Part shown: one piece after another, positions 51,939-60,349 of the stretch
Position numbering within the stretch: the first letter of the stretch is position 1
How the letters are laid out: the number at the start of each line of letters is the position of its first letter
Assembly: GCA_046727175.1 (NCBI GenBank)
Contig: JBKPCD010000144.1
Span: 25,492-89,491, forward strand
Origin: JBKPCD01 sp046727175
GTDB lineage: Bacteria > Acidobacteriota > Vicinamibacteria > Vicinamibacterales > 2-12-FULL-66-21
DNA length: 64,000 nt
Direction: 5' to 3'
The notes under the pieces: model-generated
Databases searched by the model: none
What the model saw: the letters and a program-made list of their open reading frames with translations, nothing else
What the model was told of the DNA's origin: nothing
Position numbers and translations under genes: made by a program

Positions 51939-53474
51939 GTTCGAACCCGACGCCAGCGCCATTCTCCCGGCCGCGACCTCTGCCGCGTCCGTCAGGATTC
52001 GCTGCCCCCATCGATGTGCATCGAACTCCGCGACGTGCGTCCGCATCCGTCGCATGCGGTGACACTGTTCCTGAGGACTCATCGTGAGCGCGCGGCGAAG
52101 GGTCTGTGCCGTCTGGTCGACGTCGTACGGATTGACAAGGAGCGCGTCGGTGAGCTCGCGCGCCGCGCCAGCGAACGTGCTCAGCACGAGCACGCCTCGC
52201 TCGTCGTCTCGCGCACTGACGAACTCCTTGCTCACCAGGTTCATGCCATCGTGGAGGCTGCCGACGTGGCACAGGTCCGCGGCGCGCAGCAAGCGATGGA
52301 CCTCGCAGGGGTCGTGGTGATCCTCGAGCAGCAGAATCGGACGGTAGTTGCCCGTCCCGAACCGTAGGTTGATCCGGTCGGCGGTTTCGCTGACGCGTGC
52401 GCGAACCTCGCGGTACGACGGCACCCGCTGGCGGCTTGGTTCCGCGACCTGCACGAACACGAATGATTCACGGAACTCCGGATAGCAGTCGAGCAGCCTC
52501 TCGACCGCAAGGAACTTCTCCTCGATGCCTTTGGTGTAATCCAATCGATCGACGCCGACGCCGAGGCGGACACCGAGCGGCAGGTGGAGTTCCCGTCTCA
52601 CCTCCCGGCGGCAGATCTCGACTCGAGGCGATCGAGACGACCACCGGCCGGGCCATTCAACCGAAGCTGGATAGACCCGCACCATCACCCGATGCCCGCC
52701 ATACGTGACAACGCTTTGATCGCGGTCGACGTGCGCCTCGAGCGTACGCTCGACCGCTTCGATGAAATTCCTGCAGTCCAGCGTCGTCTGGAATCCCACG
52801 ATGTCGCTGCCGAGCAGACCTTCGAGCAGCTGCTGACGCCACGGGCAGATCTCGAACGCCTGCCAGTGCGGCCACGGAATGTGCCAGAAGCTCACGATCG
52901 TGCTGAGCGGGACGCGTTCGCGAATCATCCGCGGCGCGAGGGCAAAGTGGTAATCCTGAACGAGCACGAGCGGCGTCTCGTCGCGCGCCTCCTCCTTGAC
53001 CGCGTCCGCGAAGCGGCCGTTGACGGTCCAGTACGTGTTCAGATCGTCCGACCTGAAGATCGGGCGCACGTGCGCGCGATGACAGAGGGGCCACAGCCCT
53101 TCGTTCGCGAATCCGTCGTAGTACTCGTGCTGCTCGTCCTCATCCAGCCAGACTCGACGCAGGCGGTACGCGCCGCCTTCCGCCGACACCTGGAGGCCGT
53201 CGCGATCGATCGCCGTGAGCCGATCGGCCGTGCCGCCACCGTGCGCGATCCACACGCCGGAACAGCGGCGCACGAGTGGTTCGACGGCATTCACCAGCCC
53301 CGCGCTCGAACGTTTTGCGACGATGTGGCCTGCGCGGTCATACTCGTGGCTGAGGGGCTCGCGATTCGCGACGATGATCAGCGAAGATCCACTCCACCAT
53401 TCGTCGGCCACGTCTCTCGGACATACTTCGGTTGGCGGATCCCAAATTGCCGTCCTGGTCGGCGTCGCAAGCAT
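51933..53474 (-). CDS. otsA: Trehalose-6-phosphate synthase (GT20)
   Basis: 513 residues, starting at 53474 (no strong ribosome-binding site seen). GT20 signature order: LIIVANREPLSHEYDRAG, SAGLVNAVEPLVRRCSGVWI AHGGG, VWLDEDEQHEYYDGFANEGL WPLCH, FADAVKEEARDETPLVLVQDYHFAL split motif, FWHIPWPHWQAFEICPWR, LLGSDIVGFQTTLDCRNFIE, LGVGVDRLDYTKGIEEKFLA, LCHVGSLHDGMNLVSKEFVS and GVLVLSTFAGAARELTDALL. It joins UDP-glucose and glucose-6-phosphate to trehalose-6-phosphate for osmotic or desiccation protection. No OtsB phosphatase is next to it. A slightly longer N-terminal leader (~35 residues) than E. coli OtsA. Convergent with the dehydratase gene. Confidence 0.94.
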   Translation of the reverse strand: MLATPTRTAIWDPPTEVCPRDVADEWWSGSSLIIVANREPLSHEYDRAGHIVAKRSSAGLVNAVEPLVRRCSGVWIAHGGGTADRLTAIDRDGLQVSAEGGAYRLRRVWLDEDEQHEYYDGFANEGLWPLCHRAHVRPIFRSDDLNTYWTVNGRFADAVKEEARDETPLVLVQDYHFALAPRMIRERVPLSTIVSFWHIPWPHWQAFEICPWRQQLLEGLLGSDIVGFQTTLDCRNFIEAVERTLEAHVDRDQSVVTYGGHRVMVRVYPASVEWPGRWSSRSPRVEICRREVRRELHLPLGVRLGVGVDRLDYTKGIEEKFLAVERLLDCYPEFRESFVFVQVAEPSRQRVPSYREVRARVSETADRINLRFGTGNYRPILLLEDHHDPCEVHRLLRAADLCHVGSLHDGMNLVSKEFVSARDDERGVLVLSTFAGAARELTDALLVNPYDVDQTAQTLRRALTMSPQEQCHRMRRMRTHVAEFDAHRWGQRILTDAAEVAAGRMALASGSNG

Positions 53475-53576
53475 TCGTCGAAGCTCCTCGGTTCGAGTAG
53501 TCGTGTTACTACGGTCAGTAGACCGTACCGCGGCGGCGGAAGATATCGGGTCGACAGGGGAGCGAGCGACGCGAGG

Positions 53577-53667
53577 TTTTCAGGTTCCTGGTTCCAGGTC
53601 CCGGGTGTGGTTCCGAGCTCACAGCCGCGACGGAACCACACCTGGAACTGGGAACCTGAGAACCCGG
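53577..53667. repeat. Inverted GGTTCC / GGAACC word repeat
   Basis: The left arm CAGGTTCCTGGTTCCAGGTC, CCGGGTGTGGTTCCG is complementary to the right arm CGGAACCACACCTGGAACTG, GGAACCTGAGAACC across a ~15-base loop. Long imperfect stem of ~35 pairs. Confidence 0.8.
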
Positions 53668-53799
53668 CCTTGTCGGGAGGCGCTCTTCAGCATCCCAGCT
53701 GAGTTCCCCTGTTTGCCTGATGCAACCGACTCCCCTGACGAGTTACGCTTCTTCGAAGACGTTTGAGATGCCCGTCATGAGCGAGCGAGTACAGCGAGC

Positions 53800-53962
53800 G
53801 AGCCGCCGGAGCGGAGCGGGGCAATGGGACCACCTCACCCCAGCGCGCAAAAAACGCGCCGAGGGGACCCCGACCCGCGAGCGACGGCGATTCGGGGCCC
53901 CCACCGCACCTGTTTTGTGCGGTGGGGTGAGATGGGGGGGCCGGCGGGGCGAAGCCCCCCGG
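53800..53962 (-). repeat. GC-rich modular palindromic element, full-length copy 4 (inverted)
   Basis: Read on the minus strand: CCGGGGGGCTTCGCCCCGCC, a CCCACCGCACAAAACAGGTGCG hairpin split across CCCCACCGCA / TGCGGTGGGG, TCGCCGTCGCTCGCGGGTCG, a CGCGTTTTTTGCGCG hairpin, CCCCGCTCCGCTCCGGCGG and a GCTCGCTCGCTGTACTCGCTC tail. The other three copies lack one or both inner hairpins. It ends seven bases before the histidine kinase ATG, so it occupies the 5' leader. Confidence 0.85.
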
Positions 53963-53969
53963 TAAAAAA

Positions 53970-55340
53970 ATGAGATTCAAAACCTGGCCGGTAGCCGCGG
54001 TCGCGCTTGGGGGTCTGCTGCTGCTCGTCGGACTCTCCGTGCTCGCCGCATCACGCAGAGCGCAGGAGATTTACACCCAGGTCGAGGAACTCAACTCGCA
54101 ATACCTCGAAGTCGAGACCAAGCTCAGCCGCCTGCGGTCGGACGTCCACGCTTCCGGCATTTTCGTTCGCGATTACCTGCTGGATGCCGCGCGGGAGCGG
54201 GCACCCGAGTACCGTCAAACGATTGCAGACTACCGGCAGTCGAACCGCGTGACGTTTATCGAGCTGCGAAAGCTTTCGCAGGGTCGTGTGGGTAGCAGCG
54301 AGCAGTTGTCGAGCCTCGAAGCAAAGCTCGATGAATACTGGCAGACCTTCGATCCGCTGTTCGACTGGACGCCGGCCGAGAAGATCAGTCAGAGTGCCAG
54401 TTTCCTGCGCCGTGAAGTCATTCCGCGCCGCGACGCCGTGATGGCGATCGCGCAGGAGATCGAGGAGCTGAACAACGCCAGCCTCACGGCTCAACGCGCT
54501 GAAGTCGCGCGGCGCCATGCCGCTTTTCGGAGCGACCTGTTCCGGCTGCTCTGGCGCAGCGTGCTGCTCGGGATCCTCGTCGCTGTCCTCGCGGTGATCC
54601 GGCTTCGCGTTCTCGAGCGGCGGTCGGACGAACAGCGATCGATCGCGCAGGTCGCCGAGCGACAGCTGCGCCAGCTTTCTCAACAGCTCGTCGCCACGCA
54701 GGAAGAAGAGCGGAAGAAGCTGTCGCGCGAGCTGCACGACCACGTCGGCCAGATGTTGACCGCCCTTCGCATGGAACTCGGACGTCTCGATCGCCTGCGA
54801 TCGTCGACCGACACGCGGCTTGCCGACGCCGTCGCAGCGAGCCGCCAGCTCGTCGACGACATGGTTCGTACGGTGCGCGATCTCGCGCTCGGGCTGCGGC
54901 CCAGCATGCTCGATGACTTCGGTCTCCAGGCGGCGCTGGAATGGCACGTGCGCGACTTCAGCCGGCGCTACGGACTGCCCGCGCAGCTCGACGTGGCCGG
55001 CGATCTCGACAATCTTCCAGACGCTCACCGCACCTGCGTGTATCGCGTCGTTCAGGAGGCGCTCACGAACTGCATCCGTCATGCGGCGCCGAAGCGCATC
55101 GACGTGCGCGTCCGCGGAACGGCGGACGCTCTCGAAGTGGTGATTGCAGACGATGGCGTCGGCTTCAATCCCGAGAGTCGACCGAGTGGCCTGGGCCTGC
55201 GGGGAATCGAGGAGCGCGTTCGCGAGCTCGAAGGCACCATGACGCTTCGCACGGCTGCCGGGGCTGGGACAACGCTGACCATCAGACTTCCGCTCGGCGC
55301 GTCGTCGCAGGAGGTACTGCTTGCGCGTGCTGCTGGCTGA
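53970..55340 (+). CDS. NarL-type sensor histidine kinase (HisKA_3)
   Basis: 456 residues, ATG at 53970 following GGTAAAAAA; no Shine-Dalgarno is visible because the palindromic element ends there. TM1 ~7-27, a ~165-residue extracytoplasmic helical region, TM2 ~195-212. The HisKA_3 dimerisation domain has SRELHDHVGQMLTALRMELG (phospho-acceptor His256) and the HATPase_c domain has EALTNCIRHAAPKRIDVRVR, VIADDGVGFN and GLGLRGIEERVRELEGTM. The periplasmic part has coiled-coil character (ELNSQYLEVETKLSRLRSD), similar to CHASE3-type sensors. Its gene overlaps the response-regulator gene by 20 bases, so both are made together. Confidence 0.94.
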   Translation: MRFKTWPVAAVALGGLLLLVGLSVLAASRRAQEIYTQVEELNSQYLEVETKLSRLRSDVHASGIFVRDYLLDAARERAPEYRQTIADYRQSNRVTFIELRKLSQGRVGSSEQLSSLEAKLDEYWQTFDPLFDWTPAEKISQSASFLRREVIPRRDAVMAIAQEIEELNNASLTAQRAEVARRHAAFRSDLFRLLWRSVLLGILVAVLAVIRLRVLERRSDEQRSIAQVAERQLRQLSQQLVATQEEERKKLSRELHDHVGQMLTALRMELGRLDRLRSSTDTRLADAVAASRQLVDDMVRTVRDLALGLRPSMLDDFGLQAALEWHVRDFSRRYGLPAQLDVAGDLDNLPDAHRTCVYRVVQEALTNCIRHAAPKRIDVRVRGTADALEVVIADDGVGFNPESRPSGLGLRGIEERVRELEGTMTLRTAAGAGTTLTIRLPLGASSQEVLLARAAG

Positions 55341-55962
55341 CGACCACGGCATCGTTCGCCGCGGGCTGCGCAGCCTCCTCGAAACCGAGCCCGGCGTAAC
55401 GGTTGTCGGTGAAGCCGCCGATGGCCTCGAAGCGTTGCGGCTCGTCGGCGAATGCCAGCCGGACATCCTGGTTCTCGACGTCGGGATGCCGAAACTGAAC
55501 GGGATCGAGGTGGCGGCCCGAACGCAGAAGAGCGATTCTCCCCCGCGCGTGATCATCCTCAGCATGCACGCCGACGAGTCGTACATCATCCGCGCGCTCG
55601 CCGCCGGCGCCCGCGCGTATCTGTTGAAAGATGCGACGGACGAAGATCTGCTCCCTGCCGTCCGCGCCGTTGCGGCCGGCAAGCCGTTCTTCAGCCCTGC
55701 GGTCACGGGTGTCCTCGTCGAGGACTACATCCGGCGACTCCAGGCCCGCGGCCTCACTGACTCCTATCACCTGCTCACCGATCGCGAGAAGGAAGTCCTC
55801 CATCTCCTTGCCGAAGGACGATCGAACAAGGAAGTGGCGACGCTCCTGGATCTGGGTCTCTCCACGGTTGAAACCCATCGCGCGAATCTGATGCAGAAGC
55901 TGAATCTTCACAATACGGCGGAGATCGTTTTGTACGCGGTACGCAAAGGGCTGATCGTCTGA
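55321..55962 (+). CDS. NarL/LuxR-family response regulator
   Basis: 213 residues, TTG at 55321 or GTG at 55327; both lie within the kinase gene's end. Receiver domain ~1-120 (LLADDHGIVRRGLRSLLE; phospho-acceptor Asp53 in ILVLDVGMPKLN; SMHADESYIIRALAAGARAY; LLKDATDEDLLPAVRAVAAG). LuxR HTH ~148-213 (LTDREKEVLHLLAEGRSNKE VATLLDLGLSTVETHRANLM QKLNLHN). It should bind DNA as a dimer when phosphorylated by the adjacent kinase; the target promoters are not identifiable here. Confidence 0.95.
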   Translation: MRVLLADDHGIVRRGLRSLLETEPGVTVVGEAADGLEALRLVGECQPDILVLDVGMPKLNGIEVAARTQKSDSPPRVIILSMHADESYIIRALAAGARAYLLKDATDEDLLPAVRAVAAGKPFFSPAVTGVLVEDYIRRLQARGLTDSYHLLTDREKEVLHLLAEGRSNKEVATLLDLGLSTVETHRANLMQKLNLHNTAEIVLYAVRKGLIV

Positions 55963-55967
55963 GGGTG

Positions 55968-56090
55968 GCAGGTTCCGCGGACAGGTTCCGGGTTCTCAGA
56001 TTCCAAGTTCCAGGCCTGGTTCCGGGTTCCAGCCGAACCTCGAACCGGACCTGGAACCTGGAACCTGCGAACATTGAACCTGGCTGTCGC
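55968..56090. repeat. GGTTCC word-repeat hairpin between convergent genes
   Basis: GGCAGGTTCCGCGGACAGGT..., then TTCCAGGCCTGGTTCCGGGT and the inverted arm CCGGACCTGGAACCTGGAACC, TGCGAACATTGAACCTGGC. It fills the whole space between the response-regulator stop and the antiporter stop and may act as a bidirectional terminator. Confidence 0.75.
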
Positions 56091-57536
56091 TCAAAGCACC
56101 CGAAACACGATGATCGCGATGAGCGTCGGCACGAGTGCTGACACGGCCAGCCAGAGCGGCGCGATCGCGCCGCCGAAGAATCGTGCAAGCAGGGCCTGAC
56201 CCGCGGGGTTCGGCGCGTTGGCGATCACGGTCAGACCGCCGCCGGTGACGGCTCCCTCCAGCACGGCAAGTTTCAGGTGATCGTCGAAGTTCGGGACGAG
56301 GGTCGCGAGGTACGTCACGAGCGCGTTGTCGTTGAAGGCCGTGAGGATCGCGGCGCCGTAGAAGAGCGGTCTCTCGGACAAGCTGGCCAGCACGGGCGCA
56401 ATCCACCATCCCTGGAGACCGCCGTGAATCACGAGGCCGCCCAGGAAAAAGCCGACGAGAAGCGGCGCCCGCAAATCCACACGGCTCTGATAGCGAGTGG
56501 TCGCGCGCACGAAACCGAGAAAAAACAGAAATCCACCAAGAAACAGCGCCGGATAGTGAGAGTTGATCACGGTCCATGCCATGAACAGCATGTGAACGGC
56601 CGTAATCCATCCCGGGACGGGCAGAAGAGACGTCGTCGGGCTCCCGGGGTCGTCTTCGGGAATTTCCACATCCGCGGGCGAGATTCGCGCCGCCAGGACG
56701 GCGAACTCGCGCCTGAAAATGGCCAGGTAGAGAAGATTTGAGGCAAGGACGGCGAGGAGCGCACGCCAGCCGAAGTGATCGAGCATGAACGCCGTTCCCC
56801 AGCCCCAGGGGCGGGCGACCATCAAGACCGGCGGGGCTGCGAAGTGGGTCAGCGTTCCTCCAATTGAGATGTTGACGAAGAGCAAGCCCAGCGTCGCGTA
56901 CTTGAGCGGGTCGCTCGGCTGGCAATCGTAGAACTGCCTCGCGAGCAGGAGCGCGCAGATGGTCATTGCCGCCGGTTCCGTGATGAACGATCCGAGCAGA
57001 GGACCAATCGTCAAAATGACGAGCCACCAGGCGACGGGCGTGCACCCGCGCAGCGCAGCCACGCGTTTCAGCGCCGCTTCAGCGAATCCGACGATGGGGC
57101 GGGTGGAGGCAAGCGTCATGATGACGACAACGAAGAGCGCTTCGGTGTAATTGACCGTATCGTTCAGGTAATGACGCGCGGCATCCCATCCGACGTGCCA
57201 CGCGATCGCCAGGAGGAGAACGACCGCCCAGAGGCCGAAGACGACCTCGACTTCACCGAGGAAGTGAAGCAGTTCCGCCGCGACGCTGGGTAGCGCGGCC
57301 AGGTCGCTTCCCTGGGCACGCTCGTCGTGCCGGCGCTGGATCCGATGCGCGAGCGCCGTGAATTGTGCCGCCGCGAACGTGTGCAGAATCGCAAGCGCGA
57401 ACACGCCTGTCGCAACGGCGTTGAACGGATCCGCGTGCAGCCGATCGGCCAGCGTCACCAGCAGCCCGTCCGGCGACATCGGCGGATACGCCTCGAGCGG
57501 CGTCGGGAACGTCGTGGCGACGGGCGGCGTGGTCAT
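56091..57536 (-). CDS. Putative Na+/H+ antiporter (Na_H_antiport_2-like membrane protein)
   Basis: 481 residues, ATG at 57536, about eleven hydrophobic segments. The sequence VFALAILHTFAAAQFTALAH, ELLHFLGEVEVVFGLWAVVL, YTEALFVVVIMTLASTRPIV GFAE, LVILTIGPLLGSFITEPAAM, LFVNISIGGTLTHFAAPPVL and AILTAFNDNALVTYLATLVP with AVTGGGLTVIANAPNPAGQA matches the family annotated as putative Na+/H+ antiporters of the ion-transporter superfamily (acidic/Asn-rich discontinuous helices). Inner membrane, cation homeostasis; activity is inferred from the family only. Monocistronic between repeat blocks. Confidence 0.88.
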   Translation of the reverse strand: MTTPPVATTFPTPLEAYPPMSPDGLLVTLADRLHADPFNAVATGVFALAILHTFAAAQFTALAHRIQRRHDERAQGSDLAALPSVAAELLHFLGEVEVVFGLWAVVLLLAIAWHVGWDAARHYLNDTVNYTEALFVVVIMTLASTRPIVGFAEAALKRVAALRGCTPVAWWLVILTIGPLLGSFITEPAAMTICALLLARQFYDCQPSDPLKYATLGLLFVNISIGGTLTHFAAPPVLMVARPWGWGTAFMLDHFGWRALLAVLASNLLYLAIFRREFAVLAARISPADVEIPEDDPGSPTTSLLPVPGWITAVHMLFMAWTVINSHYPALFLGGFLFFLGFVRATTRYQSRVDLRAPLLVGFFLGGLVIHGGLQGWWIAPVLASLSERPLFYGAAILTAFNDNALVTYLATLVPNFDDHLKLAVLEGAVTGGGLTVIANAPNPAGQALLARFFGGAIAPLWLAVSALVPTLIAIIVFRVL

Positions 57537-57643
57537 TGACGGAAGATAACGTACACAGTCATGAGGTTCACCGGTTCCGGGTTCCAGGTTCCAGGTTGGT
57601 TCGCGAGGTGCACGTTCGAGGAGGCGTTGACGAAGGTCCGACT

Positions 57644-57681
57644 CAGAAGTTAGAAGTTAGAAGCTAGCTTCTAGCTTCTGG
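57644..57681. repeat. AGAAGTT word palindrome
   Basis: CAGAAGTTAGAAGTTAGAAG is followed by CTAGCTTCTAGCTTCTGG, together a 38-bp imperfect palindrome centred on GAAGCT-AGCTTC. The same words occur at 4678-4703. It lies 28 bases upstream of the amidohydrolase GTG. Confidence 0.75.
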
Positions 57682-57708
57682 CATTTTTCCCTCATCAACG
57701 GAGGATTT

Positions 57709-58977
57709 GTGAGGCTTGCGCACAGTGCACTGATCGCTCTCATCGCGACGACCGCTTCCCCAGTCGGTCGGGCTCAGGCGACGCAGGGAGCGGATCGACT
57801 CGTTCTCACCAACGCGAACATCGTGAACGTCCGCGACGGAAGCATCAGGCGCGCGGCGACGATCGTCATCAGCGGCGGTCGGATCGAATCGATTGGCGGG
57901 GCATCCTCCGGAGCCGCCGCCGCGCGGACGCTCGATTTGAAAGGCAAGTACGTGGTGCCGGGTCTCATCGACGCCCACACGCACGCGGCGGATTTCGCGG
58001 CGTTCCGACGCGCGCTCGAGTCCGGCGCGACGACGGTGCGAAGCGCTGGTGTGTCGCACTACGTCGACGTCGGGTTCCGCGAGCTTGTGAAGCGCGGCGC
58101 GGTTGAAGGTCCCGATGTCGTGGCAGCGGGGTATCACGTGCGGCCGCAAATCGCTGCCGAAGCGTTCCTGAACAATCCGGAGTACGCCGATCTGCGATCG
58201 GGGGTGACGACGGTCGAGAAGCTGCGCCGGGCGGTCCAGATGAACCTCGCCCACGGCGTGAATTGGATCAAGATCCTCGCGACCGAACGCGCGGGCACTG
58301 CGGACACCGACCCGCGCAAACAGGTGTACACCGAGGCCGAGATTCGCGCGATCGTCGACGAAGCCGCGACGAAGAACGTTCCCGTCGAAGCGCACGCGCA
58401 CGGCGAAGAAGGAGCACTGGCTGCCGTCAAGGCAGGCGTGCGGAGCATCGAGCACGGCACGTATCTGTCCGACGAGGCACTGCGGCTGATGAAAGAGCGC
58501 GGCACCTATTTCGATCCGACGTTCACGATCGTCATCGACGTCGCTGAAGCGGGTGGAGATTACGACGTCCCCGCGCTGCGCATTCGCGGTGAGCACATGC
58601 TGCCCCGCCTGCGGGACGCAATCGTCCGGGCGCACAAGCTTGGCGTGAAGATCGTCACCGGCACCGACACAGGATATGGACCGAACAGCCTGGCCCGCAT
58701 CGGTCAGGAAATCGCGCACTTCGCCGAGATGGGATTCACGTCACTCGAAGCGCTTCAGTCGGCTACGCTCGTCAACGCCGAGATGCTGCGTCTCGACAAG
58801 TCCATCGGTGTCATCGAGCCGGGCTTCGAAGCGGATCTGATCGCTGTCGAACAGGATCCGCTCGAGCACATCACCACGCTGGCGGATCCGTTGCTCGTGA
58901 TCAGCAACGGCCGGGTGGCGGTCGATCGGACCAGCTTCGCGCGGGGCAGCAGCGCATCCTCGAGCCGGCTGTACTGA
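57709..58977 (+). CDS. Secreted amidohydrolase (imidazolonepropionase/Xaa-Pro-dipeptidase-like)
   Basis: 422 residues; GTG at 57709 after GGAGG. Signal peptide LAHSALIALIATTASPVG. Amidohydrolase-superfamily features: DLKGKYVVPGLIDAHTHA (first metal-binding HxH), FRRALESGATTVRSAGV (usually Asp in DxG; here SAG), IKILATERAG with a K-type bridging region, VPVEAHAHGEEGALAAVKAG, RSIEHGTYLSDEALRLMKER, GVKIVTGTDTGYGPN (final Asp ligand) and a C-terminal composite sandwich ending in NGRVAVDR. Predicted metal-dependent C-N hydrolase in the periplasm; the substrate could be a cyclic amide or a dipeptide. Confidence 0.92.
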   Translation: MRLAHSALIALIATTASPVGRAQATQGADRLVLTNANIVNVRDGSIRRAATIVISGGRIESIGGASSGAAAARTLDLKGKYVVPGLIDAHTHAADFAAFRRALESGATTVRSAGVSHYVDVGFRELVKRGAVEGPDVVAAGYHVRPQIAAEAFLNNPEYADLRSGVTTVEKLRRAVQMNLAHGVNWIKILATERAGTADTDPRKQVYTEAEIRAIVDEAATKNVPVEAHAHGEEGALAAVKAGVRSIEHGTYLSDEALRLMKERGTYFDPTFTIVIDVAEAGGDYDVPALRIRGEHMLPRLRDAIVRAHKLGVKIVTGTDTGYGPNSLARIGQEIAHFAEMGFTSLEALQSATLVNAEMLRLDKSIGVIEPGFEADLIAVEQDPLEHITTLADPLLVISNGRVAVDRTSFARGSSASSSRLY

Positions 58978-59012
58978 GCCTCCGCGAATCGGATCACATC
59001 GGTCCGCGAAAT

Positions 59013-59106
59013 CACAGGAGGCCACGAGTCCAGGAGAATTTCATGGCTTTGTGTCTGCCTTCACGAGCCCTGATCTGTAGATTCTCCTGACCCCCTGATC
59101 TCGTGT
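59013..59106. repeat. CAGGAG word repeats in inverted arrangement
   Basis: ACAGGAGGCCACGAGTCCAG GAGAATT on the left and ATTCTCCTGACCCCCTGATC TCGTGTG on the right form a long imperfect stem around the region ATGGCTTTGTGTCTGCC. Bases 58978-59145 hold no other feature. Confidence 0.6.
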
Positions 59107-59145
59107 GAAAGCTCACCAACGGCTCTTTGCAGGTACACTTCGCGG

Positions 59146-60144
59146 ATGACATCAACGGCTTCACACCTGCAGCGACAGCTCGGATCGTCCGGGCCCGGCG
59201 TGTTCCCGCTCGCGCTGGGCTGCATGGGCATGTCCGGCATGTACGGACCCGCGGACGAACACGAGAGCATCGCGACGATTCACGAGGCCCTCGATCGGGG
59301 CATCACTTTGCTGGACACTGGCGATTACTACGGCATGGGCCACAACGAGATGCTCATCAGCCGTGCGCTGTCGGATCGCCGCGACAAGGCGCTGCTCTCG
59401 GTGAAATTCGGCGCACTGCGCAGTCGGGATGGCTCCTGGCTGGGGATCGACACGCGTCCCGCCGCGGTGAAGAACTTCGTCGCATACAGCCTCACGCGGC
59501 TTGGCGTCGATCACATCGACATCTATCGTCCCGGTCGGCTCGATCCGGCCGTGCCAATCGAGGACACCGTCGGCGCGATCGCTGATCTCATCGAGGCAGG
59601 TTATGTGCGCGCCATCGGGCTGTCCGAAGTCGGCGCGGAGACCATCCGCCGGGCACATGCCGTGCACCCGATTGCCGACCTGCAGATCGAGTACTCGCTG
59701 ATCAGTCGCCGCCCCGAGGAGGCGATCTTTCCAGTCTTGTCCGAGCTCGGAATCGGCGTCACGGCATACGGCGTATTGTCCCGAGGACTGCTCAGCGGAT
59801 CGATACCAACGGCGCCGACGGATTTTCGCGCGCACCTGCCGCGCTTCCGCGGAGAAAACCGCGAGCGCAACCAGCGCGTCGTCGACGTACTCCAGTCGCT
59901 TGCTGCCGAGAAGGGCGCGACCGCATCGCAGCTCGCCATTGCGTGGGTGCTGTCGAAAGGGCGGAACATCGTCCCGCTCATCGGCGCCCGACAACGACCT
60001 CAGCTCGCAGAGTCGCTGGGTGCCCTTCGAATCGACCTCTCGCCGGCCGACGTGGCTCGAATCGAAGAGGCCGTCTCGCCGAGCGCAATCGCAGGAACCC
60101 GCTATGGCGAGGAGCAGATGCGCATACTCGATAGTGAGAGATAG
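59146..60144 (+). CDS. Aldo/keto reductase with replaced catalytic histidine
   Basis: 332 residues; ATG at 59146, weak upstream site. TIM-barrel AKR: FPLALGCMGMSGMYGPADEH, ITLLDTGDYYGMGHNEML (Asp57, Tyr62), ALLSVKFGA (Lys87), LTRLGVDHIDIYRPGRLDP where the usual QHRxDP histidine is Gly130, AIADLIEAGYVRAIGLSEVG, LQIEYSLISRRPEEAIFPVL SELGIG, NIVPLIGARQRPQLAESLGA (NADPH site). The YRPxRLDP variant occurs, to my knowledge, in a subset of AKRs near AKR13 and may change specificity or activity. Cytoplasmic NADPH-dependent aldehyde or quinone reduction is expected only if another residue substitutes. Confidence 0.92.
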   Translation: MTSTASHLQRQLGSSGPGVFPLALGCMGMSGMYGPADEHESIATIHEALDRGITLLDTGDYYGMGHNEMLISRALSDRRDKALLSVKFGALRSRDGSWLGIDTRPAAVKNFVAYSLTRLGVDHIDIYRPGRLDPAVPIEDTVGAIADLIEAGYVRAIGLSEVGAETIRRAHAVHPIADLQIEYSLISRRPEEAIFPVLSELGIGVTAYGVLSRGLLSGSIPTAPTDFRAHLPRFRGENRERNQRVVDVLQSLAAEKGATASQLAIAWVLSKGRNIVPLIGARQRPQLAESLGALRIDLSPADVARIEEAVSPSAIAGTRYGEEQMRILDSER

Positions 60145-60146
60145 AC

Positions 60147-60345
60147 GTTCGGGTTCGGGGTTCGGGGTTCGTGGTTCGGCGGCTCGGTTGGTCGGGGTTT
60201 TGGGCCTCCCCATTCGGGCAGTGCGAAACGTCAGGGGAAGTGTCTACGATCGTTCGACGACCTTTAGGAGCCGCACTCATCGCCTTCATCCGGTGGCATG
60301 AATCAACCGAATCCCGAACCCCGAATCCCGGCAGGTAGTTCTGAA
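60147..60345. repeat. GTTCGGG / CCGAATCCCG word repeats
   Basis: GTTCGGGTTCGGGGTTCGGG on the left and CCGAATCCCGAACCCCGAAT, CCCGGC on the right form a split inverted arrangement around ordinary sequence. The right arm runs up to 25 bases before the peroxidase ATG. Confidence 0.65.
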
Positions 60346-60349
60346 GAAA

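Larger units (their letters stand above)
53475..53969. other. Divergent intergenic region made mostly of repeats
   Basis: Between the OtsA and histidine-kinase starts. It holds a GGTTCC inverted repeat (53577-53667) and the 163-bp GC-rich palindromic element (53800-53962). A short non-repeat stretch (53668-53799) shows no gene. Promoters must lie within or beside these elements. Confidence 0.55.
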
